From contig JAQIBY010000053.1 of NCBI GenBank assembly GCA_027858835.1, positions 1 through 58,765 on the forward strand: 58,765 nt of DNA, in the 5' to 3' direction. Source of the DNA: Bacteroidales bacterium. GTDB taxonomy: Bacteria > Bacteroidota > Bacteroidia > Bacteroidales > ML635J-15. The position numbers and the translations under genes were made by a program. Below the pieces are notes generated by a model. The model saw only the letters and a list, made by a program, of their open reading frames with translations. It made no database searches and was not told the origin of the DNA. Shown here one piece after another: positions 1 through 7,115 of this stretch (positions are counted from its first letter, which is position 1; each line of letters starts with the position of its first letter).

Positions 1-226
1 TGATGAGCCTGAAGGGCTCAAACATGAATAACCACGGGTGAGGATTTTTCCGTAACCCGTGGTTAATTAAATCATATCGGAGTGTTTTTGGCATACGTTT
101 TTGCTCCCGAAAGCCCGAACGCTTTCGGGCTCGGGATTGCAAAAAGCTATGCCAAAAACTGCGTATCAAATTTTGCTAAGCCCGGGTTGCACCCAGGGTT
201 ATTCATGTTTGACCACTGCGTGGTCA
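1..226. repeat. Composite palindromic intergenic element
   Basis: Non-coding element built from nested inverted repeats. A 16-nt sequence at 18-33 recurs as its exact reverse complement at 197-212. Each copy is bordered on its outer side by a small hairpin: 4-9 with 15-20, and TGACCAC/GTGGTCA at 210-226. Inside are an 11-bp stem (29-39 with 55-65) and a long hairpin in which 85-95 pairs with 148-158, 98-104 with 139-145 and 106-114 with 121-129. No open frame fits this structure. The organisation suggests a REP/MITE-like interspersed repeat; its being multicopy is inference, since only this copy is visible. Confidence 0.6.
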
Positions 227-390
227 TAAACTAATAATTAAACGAAATCCTAACTCACAAAAAAACTTTCTCCCCCAGATTTTTGGCTTGATACCTGTTT
301 TTGAAAGAAAAAACAAGATCCGTAGTGAAAAACGCTAGATTCACGCGAAGAAATACACACTTAAGCGACAGAATAAATAAAATATTTGTT
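227..390. other. Intergenic stretch without recognisable features
   Basis: AT-rich sequence between the palindromic element and the 3' end of the first gene. I see no gene, tRNA, convincing promoter or terminator in it. Confidence 0.5.
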
Positions 391-996
391 TTAAGGTTTT
401 AAAAGATATTCGCACGCATTTAAAATAAATTTCTCAATTACAGCGTAATCCACTAACCAATTATTCACTTTCAACGAAATTAAATTCTGATGGTCAAGTG
501 CCGGTACGATATTCCACGCATCAACTTCAGTTTTCACTTGGAGAGTCGGCAGCGTTTGCATTATCTGAAGAAGCTGGTACATTTTTTTTTCACTATGAAA
601 AGTAAGATCTATCCTTCTTGCTTTTGTATAAATGCTTAGCTTTTTATCCAGATAAGGATCTCCCGTTTGGTATCGCCTTTTAAAACTGAATTTATCCATT
701 CGTTCTCGAGCTCTAATAGTAAAACTATCAAATGAAAAATCATCGATTGTTTTATATATTCCACAATAAGCACTCCCCCAGCCGCTATTGGCGTAAGTCC
801 CTCCCGTTGATGGATCATGGAAAATAAAATAAAGTCCTTGATGCACCTTGCTTAAATCATAAATCACATATCTGGATGCAACATACCGAATTGGCCGATT
901 GGGTATATTATATTGTTTTTCTGAGCTAGAAAAAAAAGGGAGATTTCTCTGCACTGCAAATTGCTCAAGGCTCTTAATTATTGCTTCTTGCGTCAT
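391..996 (-). CDS. Hypothetical protein, 201 aa
   Basis: I do not recognise this protein. It starts at an ATG (994-996) and encodes a soluble 201-residue product without signal peptide or membrane segment. The middle is rich in Tyr, Phe and Gly (residues about 60-85, with a GGTYANSGWGSAYCG stretch), and the C-terminal half is Leu/Lys-rich and probably helical. It is the last gene on the minus strand before the palindromic element, 45 bp downstream of the YiiX-like gene, so it may be the tail of that operon. Codon use looks like its neighbours. The uninterrupted frame makes it a likely real gene; its function is unknown. Confidence 0.6.
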   Translation of the reverse strand: MTQEAIIKSLEQFAVQRNLPFFSSSEKQYNIPNRPIRYVASRYVIYDLSKVHQGLYFIFHDPSTGGTYANSGWGSAYCGIYKTIDDFSFDSFTIRARERMDKFSFKRRYQTGDPYLDKKLSIYTKARRIDLTFHSEKKMYQLLQIMQTLPTLQVKTEVDAWNIVPALDHQNLISLKVNNWLVDYAVIEKFILNACEYLLKP

Positions 997-1041
997 GATT
1001 AGTTTATGCTATTTAACAAATTTTCATCATAGAGGTATAAA

Positions 1042-1689
1042 TCACCAATACCGATGTAAAACTTCCAAATCCTCCGACTGAAAAATCTGTGTCGGGTTGG
1101 TTCCAGGTTCTCCTTCGGGGATGGATAAATTCATAGCAGCGAAATAGTTCTCCCAATAAGGCAAAGCATTTCCCGAAGTATCGGAAAAAGACATTGGGAT
1201 CTGCTTAAACACATAATCCCCTGACATATCAAGAAAAGTTTTATAAACCAACTCGCTGCAATAATAAGCTTGATTGTCATGCGAAAAAATCGAATCGTAT
1301 GGCATGCCTAAGCGCAAATGCGCATTTTTTACAGGATTTTGTATTTCTACATCCTGTTTTAAGCGACAGGCGACAACCAAAGGCTTTCCTTTCGGGGATT
1401 TTGCCGAAGCATTCAAAAATTGCGACAATGTCACTTTGCGAACGCCATATTCTGGGACGGCTTCAATCACAAACACAGCATCACCATCTGTTTCGACAAT
1501 CCCAACATGTGAAAAATTGTAGTTTTGAGCATTTTCAGTTGACCGGATAATCGCTTCAGAAAAATCACTGTCCGCATTTATCTGAAACAGTAAATCACCG
1601 GGAAGTGGCTCATATTGCTTCGGCTTACAAGAAATAATGCATAGAAATATACATGCAAAAAGCAAAAATGTTTTCCGACGTAAAAGCAT
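1042..1689 (-). CDS. YiiX/YebB-like papain-fold lipoprotein hydrolase
   Basis: Predicted lipoprotein of 215 residues in the permuted NlpC/P60 (YiiX/YebB-like) cysteine hydrolase family. The start is the ATG at 1687-1689; a TTG two codons upstream is less likely. A hydrophobic N-terminus ends in a lipobox with Cys21. The family pattern follows: PGDLLFQ at about residue 30, SHVGIV with His61, and YYCSELVY with Cys144 and Glu146. Cys144 and His61 are the likely catalytic pair. Members of this family are thought to act on amide or lipid bonds at the cell envelope, but the substrate here is unknown. It lies 8 bp behind the receiver-domain gene, so the two are probably co-transcribed. Confidence 0.8.
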   Translation of the reverse strand: MLLRRKTFLLFACIFLCIISCKPKQYEPLPGDLLFQINADSDFSEAIIRSTENAQNYNFSHVGIVETDGDAVFVIEAVPEYGVRKVTLSQFLNASAKSPKGKPLVVACRLKQDVEIQNPVKNAHLRLGMPYDSIFSHDNQAYYCSELVYKTFLDMSGDYVFKQIPMSFSDTSGNALPYWENYFAAMNLSIPEGEPGTNPTQIFQSEDLEVLHRYW

Positions 1690-1697
1690 ACTCAATT

Positions 1698-2216
1698 TTA
1701 TCTGAACAGAAAGAAGAGAATTAACGCAAAGACTCCTGCAGCAAGTACTCCCACAAACAAATTTCTGGCGAATCTGGCTTGTCGTCCTTTTTTATCAAGC
1801 TCATATTTTGCCGCCAACTTTTTAATGGTCGATGCAATATGCTCAAAAGCATTATCATCTTTACGGATAAATAAGGCAGGCGTGTAATTTCCAGCTGTAG
1901 GTTTAATATTCACATTAACTTTTCCTGAGAGCATTAACACATCAGCATCCGGATTATGGTGTTTAATGATTGGCAACAATTCCATTCCGGATTTTGCGTC
2001 CGGCTCATCACCACTTTTCAGCAAATAATCCAAAATCACAATTTTTTGATTTCGACGAAATTTATTGTCATGAATAAAATGTCTCAGAAACTTTTTCCCG
2101 GAGTTGTAAGTATGCAGATTATGCGGCAAATCCAATTGAAAACGTTTTCTGAAATAATTCAAATAAATATCATCATCATCCACAAAATACACATCTATTA
2201 CATAATCTTTACTCAT
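1698..2216 (-). CDS. Receiver-domain protein with C-terminal membrane anchor
   Basis: A 172-residue protein with a response-regulator receiver domain (about residues 5-130) followed by a charged linker and one hydrophobic segment at about 153-171, ending almost at the C-terminus. The acidic cluster VDDDD (12-16), Asp63 in VILDYLLKSG as phosphoacceptor and the Lys of FIRKDD are visible. There is no DNA-binding or other output domain. I place the start at the ATG 2214-2216, because the open frame further upstream overlaps the preceding gene, whose stop is at 2218-2220. The topology suggests a tail-anchored receiver with the domain in the cytoplasm. The partner kinase is not in the window. Confidence 0.75.
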   Translation of the reverse strand: MSKDYVIDVYFVDDDDIYLNYFRKRFQLDLPHNLHTYNSGKKFLRHFIHDNKFRRNQKIVILDYLLKSGDEPDAKSGMELLPIIKHHNPDADVLMLSGKVNVNIKPTAGNYTPALFIRKDDNAFEHIASTIKKLAAKYELDKKGRQARFARNLFVGVLAAGVFALILFFLFR

Positions 2217-2217
2217 A

Positions 2218-3108
2218 CTAAAATTCTGTACTTGGTTTACGATCTCTGAGCGTCTCTTTCTCTTTATCGCGCTCAAAATTTATTGCCCTTTCGGGATCTA
2301 TATCTGACACAAAATACCAAAATCCTTTATCAAATTCAAATGCATCGTAAGAATAATCCGGACCGTAATATTCAAAATAACCTTCTAACTTAGGATCAGA
2401 CGGTGACAAATGATCTAAAACAATGATATCCTGCTTTTCATTAAAGCGTAAAATCATTTGTGTTTTAATGGAATAAGTATAAACAGCCCTCAATTTACGC
2501 GATCTGCCGATTCGCATGCGCTTTTTTCCGAAATTTGGCAAATTATGCCGGTCAAATTCAAGGGTTTCGACAATTTTTTGTTGAGTCAATGCATTTCGTC
2601 CACGCCATCCGAGTAATGTATAGACTGTTGATTTATTATCTGTTTTTTGAATAATATCATAATAAATTGCACCATACCATTCAGCATGACTGCTATATTT
2701 TCGTTCCATGGAATCACGTAAAATGTAAAAGTCCTTTAATTCATAGAGCAGCAACTTGTCCTTTTCCGCTTGATACTGAATAAATCCATAGCATGTGTGT
2801 GTCAAATCATCAAAAAGAAGATTCCATGTAAAGAGACGCAAGTTTCCATCCGGAGATTTTAAAACAGAAATCCGTTTTAGAGAATCGACAGGAGCATCAA
2901 AGCTATTCGGGCTTTCTAATACCGATTTCAAAAGTGTTTTCACCTCTTGGTTTACCTCAAGTTTATCCTCATCTTTATAATAGCTCGCTGCATTTGTAAG
3001 TAATGCATCAATTTCCTGAAAATCATCCAAAAAATTATCATTCTGTTGAGCCGATAAAATGCCGGACAACGAAAAAAGAAAAATGATTATATAAATTTTT
3101 TTATTCAT
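2218..3108 (-). CDS. Secreted hypothetical protein, 296 aa
   Basis: I do not recognise a named family with confidence. The ATG at 3106-3108 gives a good signal peptide (MNKK, a hydrophobic core to about residue 17, then LSAQQ). The mature part is rich in Tyr, Phe and Asp and has no membrane segment, so it is probably periplasmic or outer-membrane associated. It contains GFIQYQ, YTLLGWRG and a repeated Y/F-rich pattern near the C-terminus (FEYYGPDYSYDAFEFDKGFWYFV). The gene abuts the receiver-domain gene (1 bp between the stop and that start) and follows the aminotransferase at 36 bp, which suggests a single operon. Confidence 0.7.
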   Translation of the reverse strand: MNKKIYIIIFLFSLSGILSAQQNDNFLDDFQEIDALLTNAASYYKDEDKLEVNQEVKTLLKSVLESPNSFDAPVDSLKRISVLKSPDGNLRLFTWNLLFDDLTHTCYGFIQYQAEKDKLLLYELKDFYILRDSMERKYSSHAEWYGAIYYDIIQKTDNKSTVYTLLGWRGRNALTQQKIVETLEFDRHNLPNFGKKRMRIGRSRKLRAVYTYSIKTQMILRFNEKQDIIVLDHLSPSDPKLEGYFEYYGPDYSYDAFEFDKGFWYFVSDIDPERAINFERDKEKETLRDRKPSTEF

Positions 3109-3144
3109 TAGTAAGCAAACGTACAAAGTTCGTGCTATATTTCA

Positions 3145-4335
3145 TTAAAGCTCATCTAAAGCCTGATGAATGAGTTTAATTGTTTCCATAATTTGATTTT
3201 CTGTGATAATTAAAGGTGCCCCAATCCGAAATGCATTGGGTTTAAACAGAAATAAATCGGTAATAAAACCAATTCGTACTCCAATCGCCATCACTTTTGC
3301 CGCTTCTTCTGGCGTTTCAAGTTCAATGCCAATAAACAGTCCTTTTCCCCAAACTTTTTTAATTTTCGGATGTTTCAGATGAGAAAAATATAGCGCTGCT
3401 TTTGCCTCAACTTGCGAAATTAAATCATCCCGCAATAAAATCTTCAAATTTGCCAGTGCCGCCGCACAGGAAACCGGATGTCCACCAAAAGTCGTAATAT
3501 GACCAAGCATAGGATTGGTTTTAAAACTGTCCATTACCTGCTTGTTTGCAACAAATGCTCCCAAGGGCATGCCTCCGCCAAATGCTTTAGCAATGCAAAG
3601 TATATCTGGAATCACATTCCAATGTTCATGGGCAAATAATTTCCCGGTACGCCCAAACCCGGTTTGAATTTCGTCAAAAACCAGTAAGGTTCCGGTTTCG
3701 TCGCATCGTTGACGCAAATTTCTCAGATAATCGTCATCTGGGATACAAATCCCCGCTTCGGATTGAATGGGTTCAAGCACAACTGCCGCAGTTTTCCCGG
3801 TAATTTGCTGCAAATCCTCTTTAACATTAAATCTTAATTGCCTGATATCGGGAAGTAAAGGTCGATAATTGCGTTTAAATGTTTCATCGCCGAGCAAACT
3901 CAGGGCACCATGCGTACTTCCGTGATATGCATTTTTAAACGCAATAATTTCAGAGCGTCCTGTGTATCGCTTTGCGAGTTTCATGGCTCCTTCAATTGCC
4001 TCAGAACCACTGTTAACAAAATATACTGAATTCAGATTCCCGGCAAGGTTTTCTATTAATAACTCGGCGAGTTCTACCTGCACAGGCTGAACAAACTCCC
4101 CGTAAACCATGAGATGCATGTGCTTGTCGATCTGATCTTTTACGGCCTGCACAATCTCAGGATGTTGATGTCCCAAATTACTGACAGAAACGCCGGAAAC
4201 TAAATCATAAAACTTTTCCCCGTCCTTATTGTAAATAAAAACGCCATCAGCCCGACTAGCCTCAAAACCCATAGGCGCTTCAGAAGGCAAACCAAGATAT
4301 TGCATAAACAGGTTGCGCATACTTGGATTTTGCAT
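3145..4335 (-). CDS. Class III PLP-dependent aminotransferase
   Basis: Aminotransferase of the acetylornithine/ornithine/GABA class (396 residues, normal length). Seen: the PLP-phosphate region NSGSEAIEGAMKLA (about 109-121), Asp221 in FDEIQTGFGRTG, which contacts the pyridine nitrogen, and Lys250 in CIAKAFGGGMPLG as the Schiff-base lysine. The reaction is transfer of an omega- or alpha-amino group to 2-oxoglutarate. No arginine-biosynthesis genes are nearby, so I cannot choose between acetylornithine, ornithine and another diamine or amino-acid substrate. It starts at ATG 4333-4335, one base past the stop of the LytTR gene, so translational coupling with the regulator is likely. Confidence 0.85.
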   Translation of the reverse strand: MQNPSMRNLFMQYLGLPSEAPMGFEASRADGVFIYNKDGEKFYDLVSGVSVSNLGHQHPEIVQAVKDQIDKHMHLMVYGEFVQPVQVELAELLIENLAGNLNSVYFVNSGSEAIEGAMKLAKRYTGRSEIIAFKNAYHGSTHGALSLLGDETFKRNYRPLLPDIRQLRFNVKEDLQQITGKTAAVVLEPIQSEAGICIPDDDYLRNLRQRCDETGTLLVFDEIQTGFGRTGKLFAHEHWNVIPDILCIAKAFGGGMPLGAFVANKQVMDSFKTNPMLGHITTFGGHPVSCAAALANLKILLRDDLISQVEAKAALYFSHLKHPKIKKVWGKGLFIGIELETPEEAAKVMAIGVRIGFITDLFLFKPNAFRIGAPLIITENQIMETIKLIHQALDEL

Positions 4336-4336
4336 A

Positions 4337-5080
4337 TTAGTTCATCAAATTTAAGCGATTAAACAATTCGTCTTTGTAAGATTTCCCGATTGGGATGTGT
4401 ACCATTTCCTTGTTCACCTTCATGCTTATACGATTTCCAGAAATCTGTTGTATATGATTAAGGTTCACAAAATAAGAACGATGTACTCGAATAAAACTTT
4501 CTATAGGCAACTCATTTTCAATTGCTTTCATTGTAAAATGAATTAAAAACCGTTTCTCTGACGATTGCAAGGACACATAATTTTCCTGAGCTTCAACAAA
4601 AAGAATTTCAGAAAATTTTATCCGGACAAGATTAGAATTTTCACGAATAAAAATTTCATCTTTTTGTTTTGGGAGATCCTGATCCGGGACATTCGAGTTT
4701 TGTTTTGGATTTTTATCTCCATCCTGAACGTCCTCAATTGCCCGCATGACAGCTTTATAGAATCTGGCATAAGTAATTGGCTTCAACAAATAATCCGTCA
4801 CATCATACTCAAATGCATTAATGGCGTATTTTTCTTTTCCTGAAATAATAATCACTTTTGGATTTGTTCGCATATTGTCAAGCAATTCCAAACCGGTCAT
4901 TTCTGGCATTTCCACATCAAGAAAAACAACATCTACCTTTTCATTTTCAGCAAGTTCTGATAATGCAATCACAGGGTTTTCAAAAGAACCCAATAAATTT
5001 AATCGTTTTGTTTTCCGAACAAATTCCTCAACTAATTTTCGGATAATTAAATCATCATCAATGATAATACAGTTTAACAT
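4337..5080 (-). CDS. LytTR-family response regulator
   Basis: Two-component response regulator of 247 residues. The receiver domain (about 1-120) has the acidic pair in IIIDDD (7-10), Asp55 in VFLDVEMPEMTG as phosphoacceptor and the conserved Lys in DYLLKPI. A charged linker leads to a LytTR DNA-binding domain (about 147-245) with the typical ILFVEAQENYVSL and FIRVHRSYFVNLNHI elements. I use the ATG at 5078-5080; a TAGGAGGG purine run lies just upstream and may be fortuitous because it sits very close. No sensor kinase is adjacent. It is coupled to the downstream aminotransferase gene and lies behind murI. Confidence 0.9.
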   Translation of the reverse strand: MLNCIIIDDDLIIRKLVEEFVRKTKRLNLLGSFENPVIALSELAENEKVDVVFLDVEMPEMTGLELLDNMRTNPKVIIISGKEKYAINAFEYDVTDYLLKPITYARFYKAVMRAIEDVQDGDKNPKQNSNVPDQDLPKQKDEIFIRENSNLVRIKFSEILFVEAQENYVSLQSSEKRFLIHFTMKAIENELPIESFIRVHRSYFVNLNHIQQISGNRISMKVNKEMVHIPIGKSYKDELFNRLNLMN

Positions 5081-5101
5081 AGCCCTCCTATTATTAACAA
5101 T

Positions 5102-5109
5102 CAAAGTTA
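5102..5109 (-). promoter_or_regulatory. Candidate -7 box for the LytTR gene
   Basis: TAACTTTG on the minus strand matches the Bacteroidota -7 consensus TAnnTTTG, 21 bases from the LytTR start codon. I see no clear -33 TTG at the right distance, so this is a candidate only. Confidence 0.4.
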
Positions 5110-5125
5110 ATATTTTTTTCTTTAC

Positions 5126-5929
5126 CTACCATCGGATTTGATAGGTTTCAGCATGTTGAGATGAGAGATTACAAAAATTCAACATTTGATGCAAGATATC
5201 AAGCCTGCCAGTGCTATAGCATTCTAAGGAATAGCGAGAGGATTTTGTACAATACAAGCGATTTTGAATTAAGATGTCTTTGGTTCTTCGCGCAATTGCT
5301 TCTGCCGGATCAATCAAATTAACATTGACGCCAGCAATTTTTCGAATTTCCTCGGAAAAAAGTGGATAATGAGTACAGCCCAAGACAATTTGATCTACAT
5401 TTATTTCCAGCATTGGCTGAATGAGTTTTTTGAGCAGTTTTTCTGTTTCAACACTGTCAATTTGATTGGCTTCTGCGAGTTCAACTAAGCCTTTCCCTTC
5501 TGCATAATGGATATTGATGTATTGTCCGTAGAGTTCATGTTTTTCTTTAAACAATTTCCCGCCAAATGTTCCTTTGGTTGCCAATACGCCAATATTCCCG
5601 GTTTTTGATAGCAAACTAGCAGGCTTAACCGCCGGCTCCATACCGATAAAAGGCATATCGAAATTTTGTCTCAGATAATCTATCGCAGCTGCGGTGGCAG
5701 TATTACATGCAACAACAATTGCTTTCACTCCTTTTTCGAGAAAAAAAGTAGTTATTTTTTCAGCGCGTTGAACAATTTCATTTTCAGACAAATTACCATA
5801 AGGAGCATGGGCAGAGTCAGCAAAATAAAGAAAGCTTTCATGCGGCATTAATTCAACCAGTTGTTTTAAAACGGTTAATCCACCGACACCGGAATCAAAG
5901 ACACCAATTTTTGCTTTGCAATAACTCAT
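5126..5929 (-). CDS. murI: Glutamate racemase MurI
   Basis: Interconverts L- and D-glutamate, supplying D-Glu for peptidoglycan; cytoplasmic. The start is the ATG at 5927-5929, giving 267 residues. The frame further upstream is only the T-rich tail of a terminator-like hairpin. Visible motifs are IGVFDSGVGGL (8-18), the first catalytic Cys75 in VACNTATA and the second, Cys185, in LGCTHYPL. Both halves of the two-base mechanism are therefore intact. The gene follows the bamA-ompH operon on the same strand, with a hairpin between the upstream ompH stop and this start that could attenuate its expression. Confidence 0.95.
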   Translation of the reverse strand: MSYCKAKIGVFDSGVGGLTVLKQLVELMPHESFLYFADSAHAPYGNLSENEIVQRAEKITTFFLEKGVKAIVVACNTATAAAIDYLRQNFDMPFIGMEPAVKPASLLSKTGNIGVLATKGTFGGKLFKEKHELYGQYINIHYAEGKGLVELAEANQIDSVETEKLLKKLIQPMLEINVDQIVLGCTHYPLFSEEIRKIAGVNVNLIDPAEAIARRTKDILIQNRLYCTKSSRYSLECYSTGRLDILHQMLNFCNLSSQHAETYQIRW

Positions 5930-5940
5930 ACTCAAAAATA

Positions 5941-5965
5941 AAAAAAAGACCATTAAAAAATGGCC
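5941..5965 (-). terminator. Intrinsic terminator between ompH and murI
   Basis: On the minus strand, a 7-bp stem (5959-5965 with 5948-5954, one G-T pair), a 4-nt loop and a run of T (complement of 5941-5947). It lies between the ompH stop and the murI start, downstream of a possible murI -7 box. Confidence 0.7.
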
Positions 5966-5969
5966 TTTT

Positions 5970-5977
5970 CAAAAGTA
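5970..5977 (-). promoter_or_regulatory. Candidate -7 box for murI
   Basis: TACTTTTG on the minus strand matches TAnnTTTG. If used, transcription would start just upstream of the hairpin at 5948-5965, placing that hairpin in the murI leader. No strong -33 TTG is visible. Confidence 0.35.
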
Positions 5978-5990
5978 TTTATTAATGAAC

Positions 5991-6503
5991 TTATAAACTC
6001 AGTTTTGCTTTTACTTTTTTCGTGACATTTAAACTGTCATCGGACTTGTACAATAACATTGAGGCATCATAAATATAGGTAAATCCTTCTTCACTTGCAA
6101 CATCTTTAATTGCTGTACGGATTTTTTTATAAATCGGTTGTAGCAATTCAGCTTCTTTAGTTTGCAAATCTTGTTGAGCACGCATTTGGTAATTTTCAAT
6201 GCGTTGTTGCAAACCATTCAACTCTTCTTCTTTATCTTGCTTGAGCGTAGCAGGCCAAGTTTCGGAACTCTCCAAATACTCATTATACTTTGACTCCAAT
6301 TCAGCATTCATGGTCATCAACTGATTTTCCAATTGTTTTGAATACTGCTGTAGTTCTTGCTCAGCTTGCGTTCTTTCCGGCATAATCTGGAAAATCGAAT
6401 CGACTTGTACGTGTCCCAGTTTCAATTTTTGTGCATAAGAGTTATTCATTCCAACACCCACAAAAAGCAGTATCATGCTTACTAATAATCCAATACGTTT
6501 CAT
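5991..6503 (-). CDS. Skp/OmpH-family periplasmic chaperone (first copy)
   Basis: Small periplasmic chaperone of the Skp/OmpH family, 170 residues from the ATG at 6501-6503. A signal peptide of about 24 residues ends near SYAQ. The mature protein begins with the family-typical KLGHVQVDSIFQIMPE, continues as a long Gln/Glu/Lys-rich coiled coil (about 45-125) and closes with a beta strand, FTYIYDASMLL. Such trimers hold unfolded outer-membrane proteins for the BAM machinery, fitting its place behind bamA. A second family member lies immediately upstream, and an apparently complete promoter lies between the two. Confidence 0.88.
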   Translation of the reverse strand: MKRIGLLVSMILLFVGVGMNNSYAQKLKLGHVQVDSIFQIMPERTQAEQELQQYSKQLENQLMTMNAELESKYNEYLESSETWPATLKQDKEEELNGLQQRIENYQMRAQQDLQTKEAELLQPIYKKIRTAIKDVASEEGFTYIYDASMLLYKSDDSLNVTKKVKAKLSL

Positions 6504-6524
6504 ATGATTTAATTTAAATTTTGA

Positions 6525-6554
6525 CAAATATAATGATTAATTTTTGTAACCCAA
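6525..6554 (-). promoter_or_regulatory. Promoter TTG-N19-TATATTTG for the downstream ompH
   Basis: On the minus strand a -33 TTG (6552-6554) and a -7 TATATTTG (6525-6532) are separated by exactly 19 bases, a near-perfect Bacteroidota sigma-ABfr promoter. The -33 element lies in the last codons of the upstream ompH gene. The start codon of the downstream ompH is about 21 bases past the -7 box. Confidence 0.7.
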
Positions 6555-7052
6555 CTTTCTTAACACATCATCACTTTTATCGTGTTTTGGGTCAGTGTAC
6601 AGCATATTTAAACTATTAGCAGTATCAAAAATTACGGCATAGTTTCCTTCCTGTGCAATTTCCTTCACTGCGTTAAAAATGTCATCCTGAATCGGTTTCA
6701 ATAGTTCTTTACGTTTAGAAAACAACATGCCTTCGCGACCGAAGTACTTTTGTTGCAGACTACGTAAATCTTTTTCTTTTTGAACAATTTCATCTTCGCG
6801 CTTAATTTTTTGCTCTTCGGTAAGAAACACTTTCTCAGCCTGAAAATCTTTATATAATTTTTCAACTTGAGTTTTTGCTTCATCAACTTCAGATTGCCAT
6901 TGTTCGGACAATTCGTCAAGCTGTTGTTTTGCAGTTTCGTACAGCGGAATATTGTTCATAATATACTCTGTATCAACATAGGCATATTTTTGGGCGTTTA
7001 CAGCAAAGACGCTTAATACGACAGCGATAATTGTTACAAATATTTTTTTCAT
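6537..7052 (-). CDS. Skp/OmpH-family periplasmic chaperone (second copy)
   Basis: A 171-residue Skp/OmpH-like protein. A signal peptide (MKKIFVTIIAVVLSVFAVNA) is followed by QKYAYVDTEYIMNNIP, the family's first strand, then a Lys/Glu-rich coiled coil with RREGMLF-like hinge (around 105-115) and a final strand, YAVIFDTANSLNMLY. It sits 63 bp after bamA and is probably co-transcribed with it. The two tandem paralogues differ considerably, so this is an old duplication of the kind common in Bacteroidota rather than a recent one. Proposed role: delivery of outer-membrane proteins to BamA. Confidence 0.88.
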   Translation of the reverse strand: MKKIFVTIIAVVLSVFAVNAQKYAYVDTEYIMNNIPLYETAKQQLDELSEQWQSEVDEAKTQVEKLYKDFQAEKVFLTEEQKIKREDEIVQKEKDLRSLQQKYFGREGMLFSKRKELLKPIQDDIFNAVKEIAQEGNYAVIFDTANSLNMLYTDPKHDKSDDVLRKLGYKN

Positions 7053-7115
7053 AGTTTAATATTTTTTTATGTTTTCAGAGATTTCTATGCAAATAACAGA
7101 CCAAAATTTTCATTA

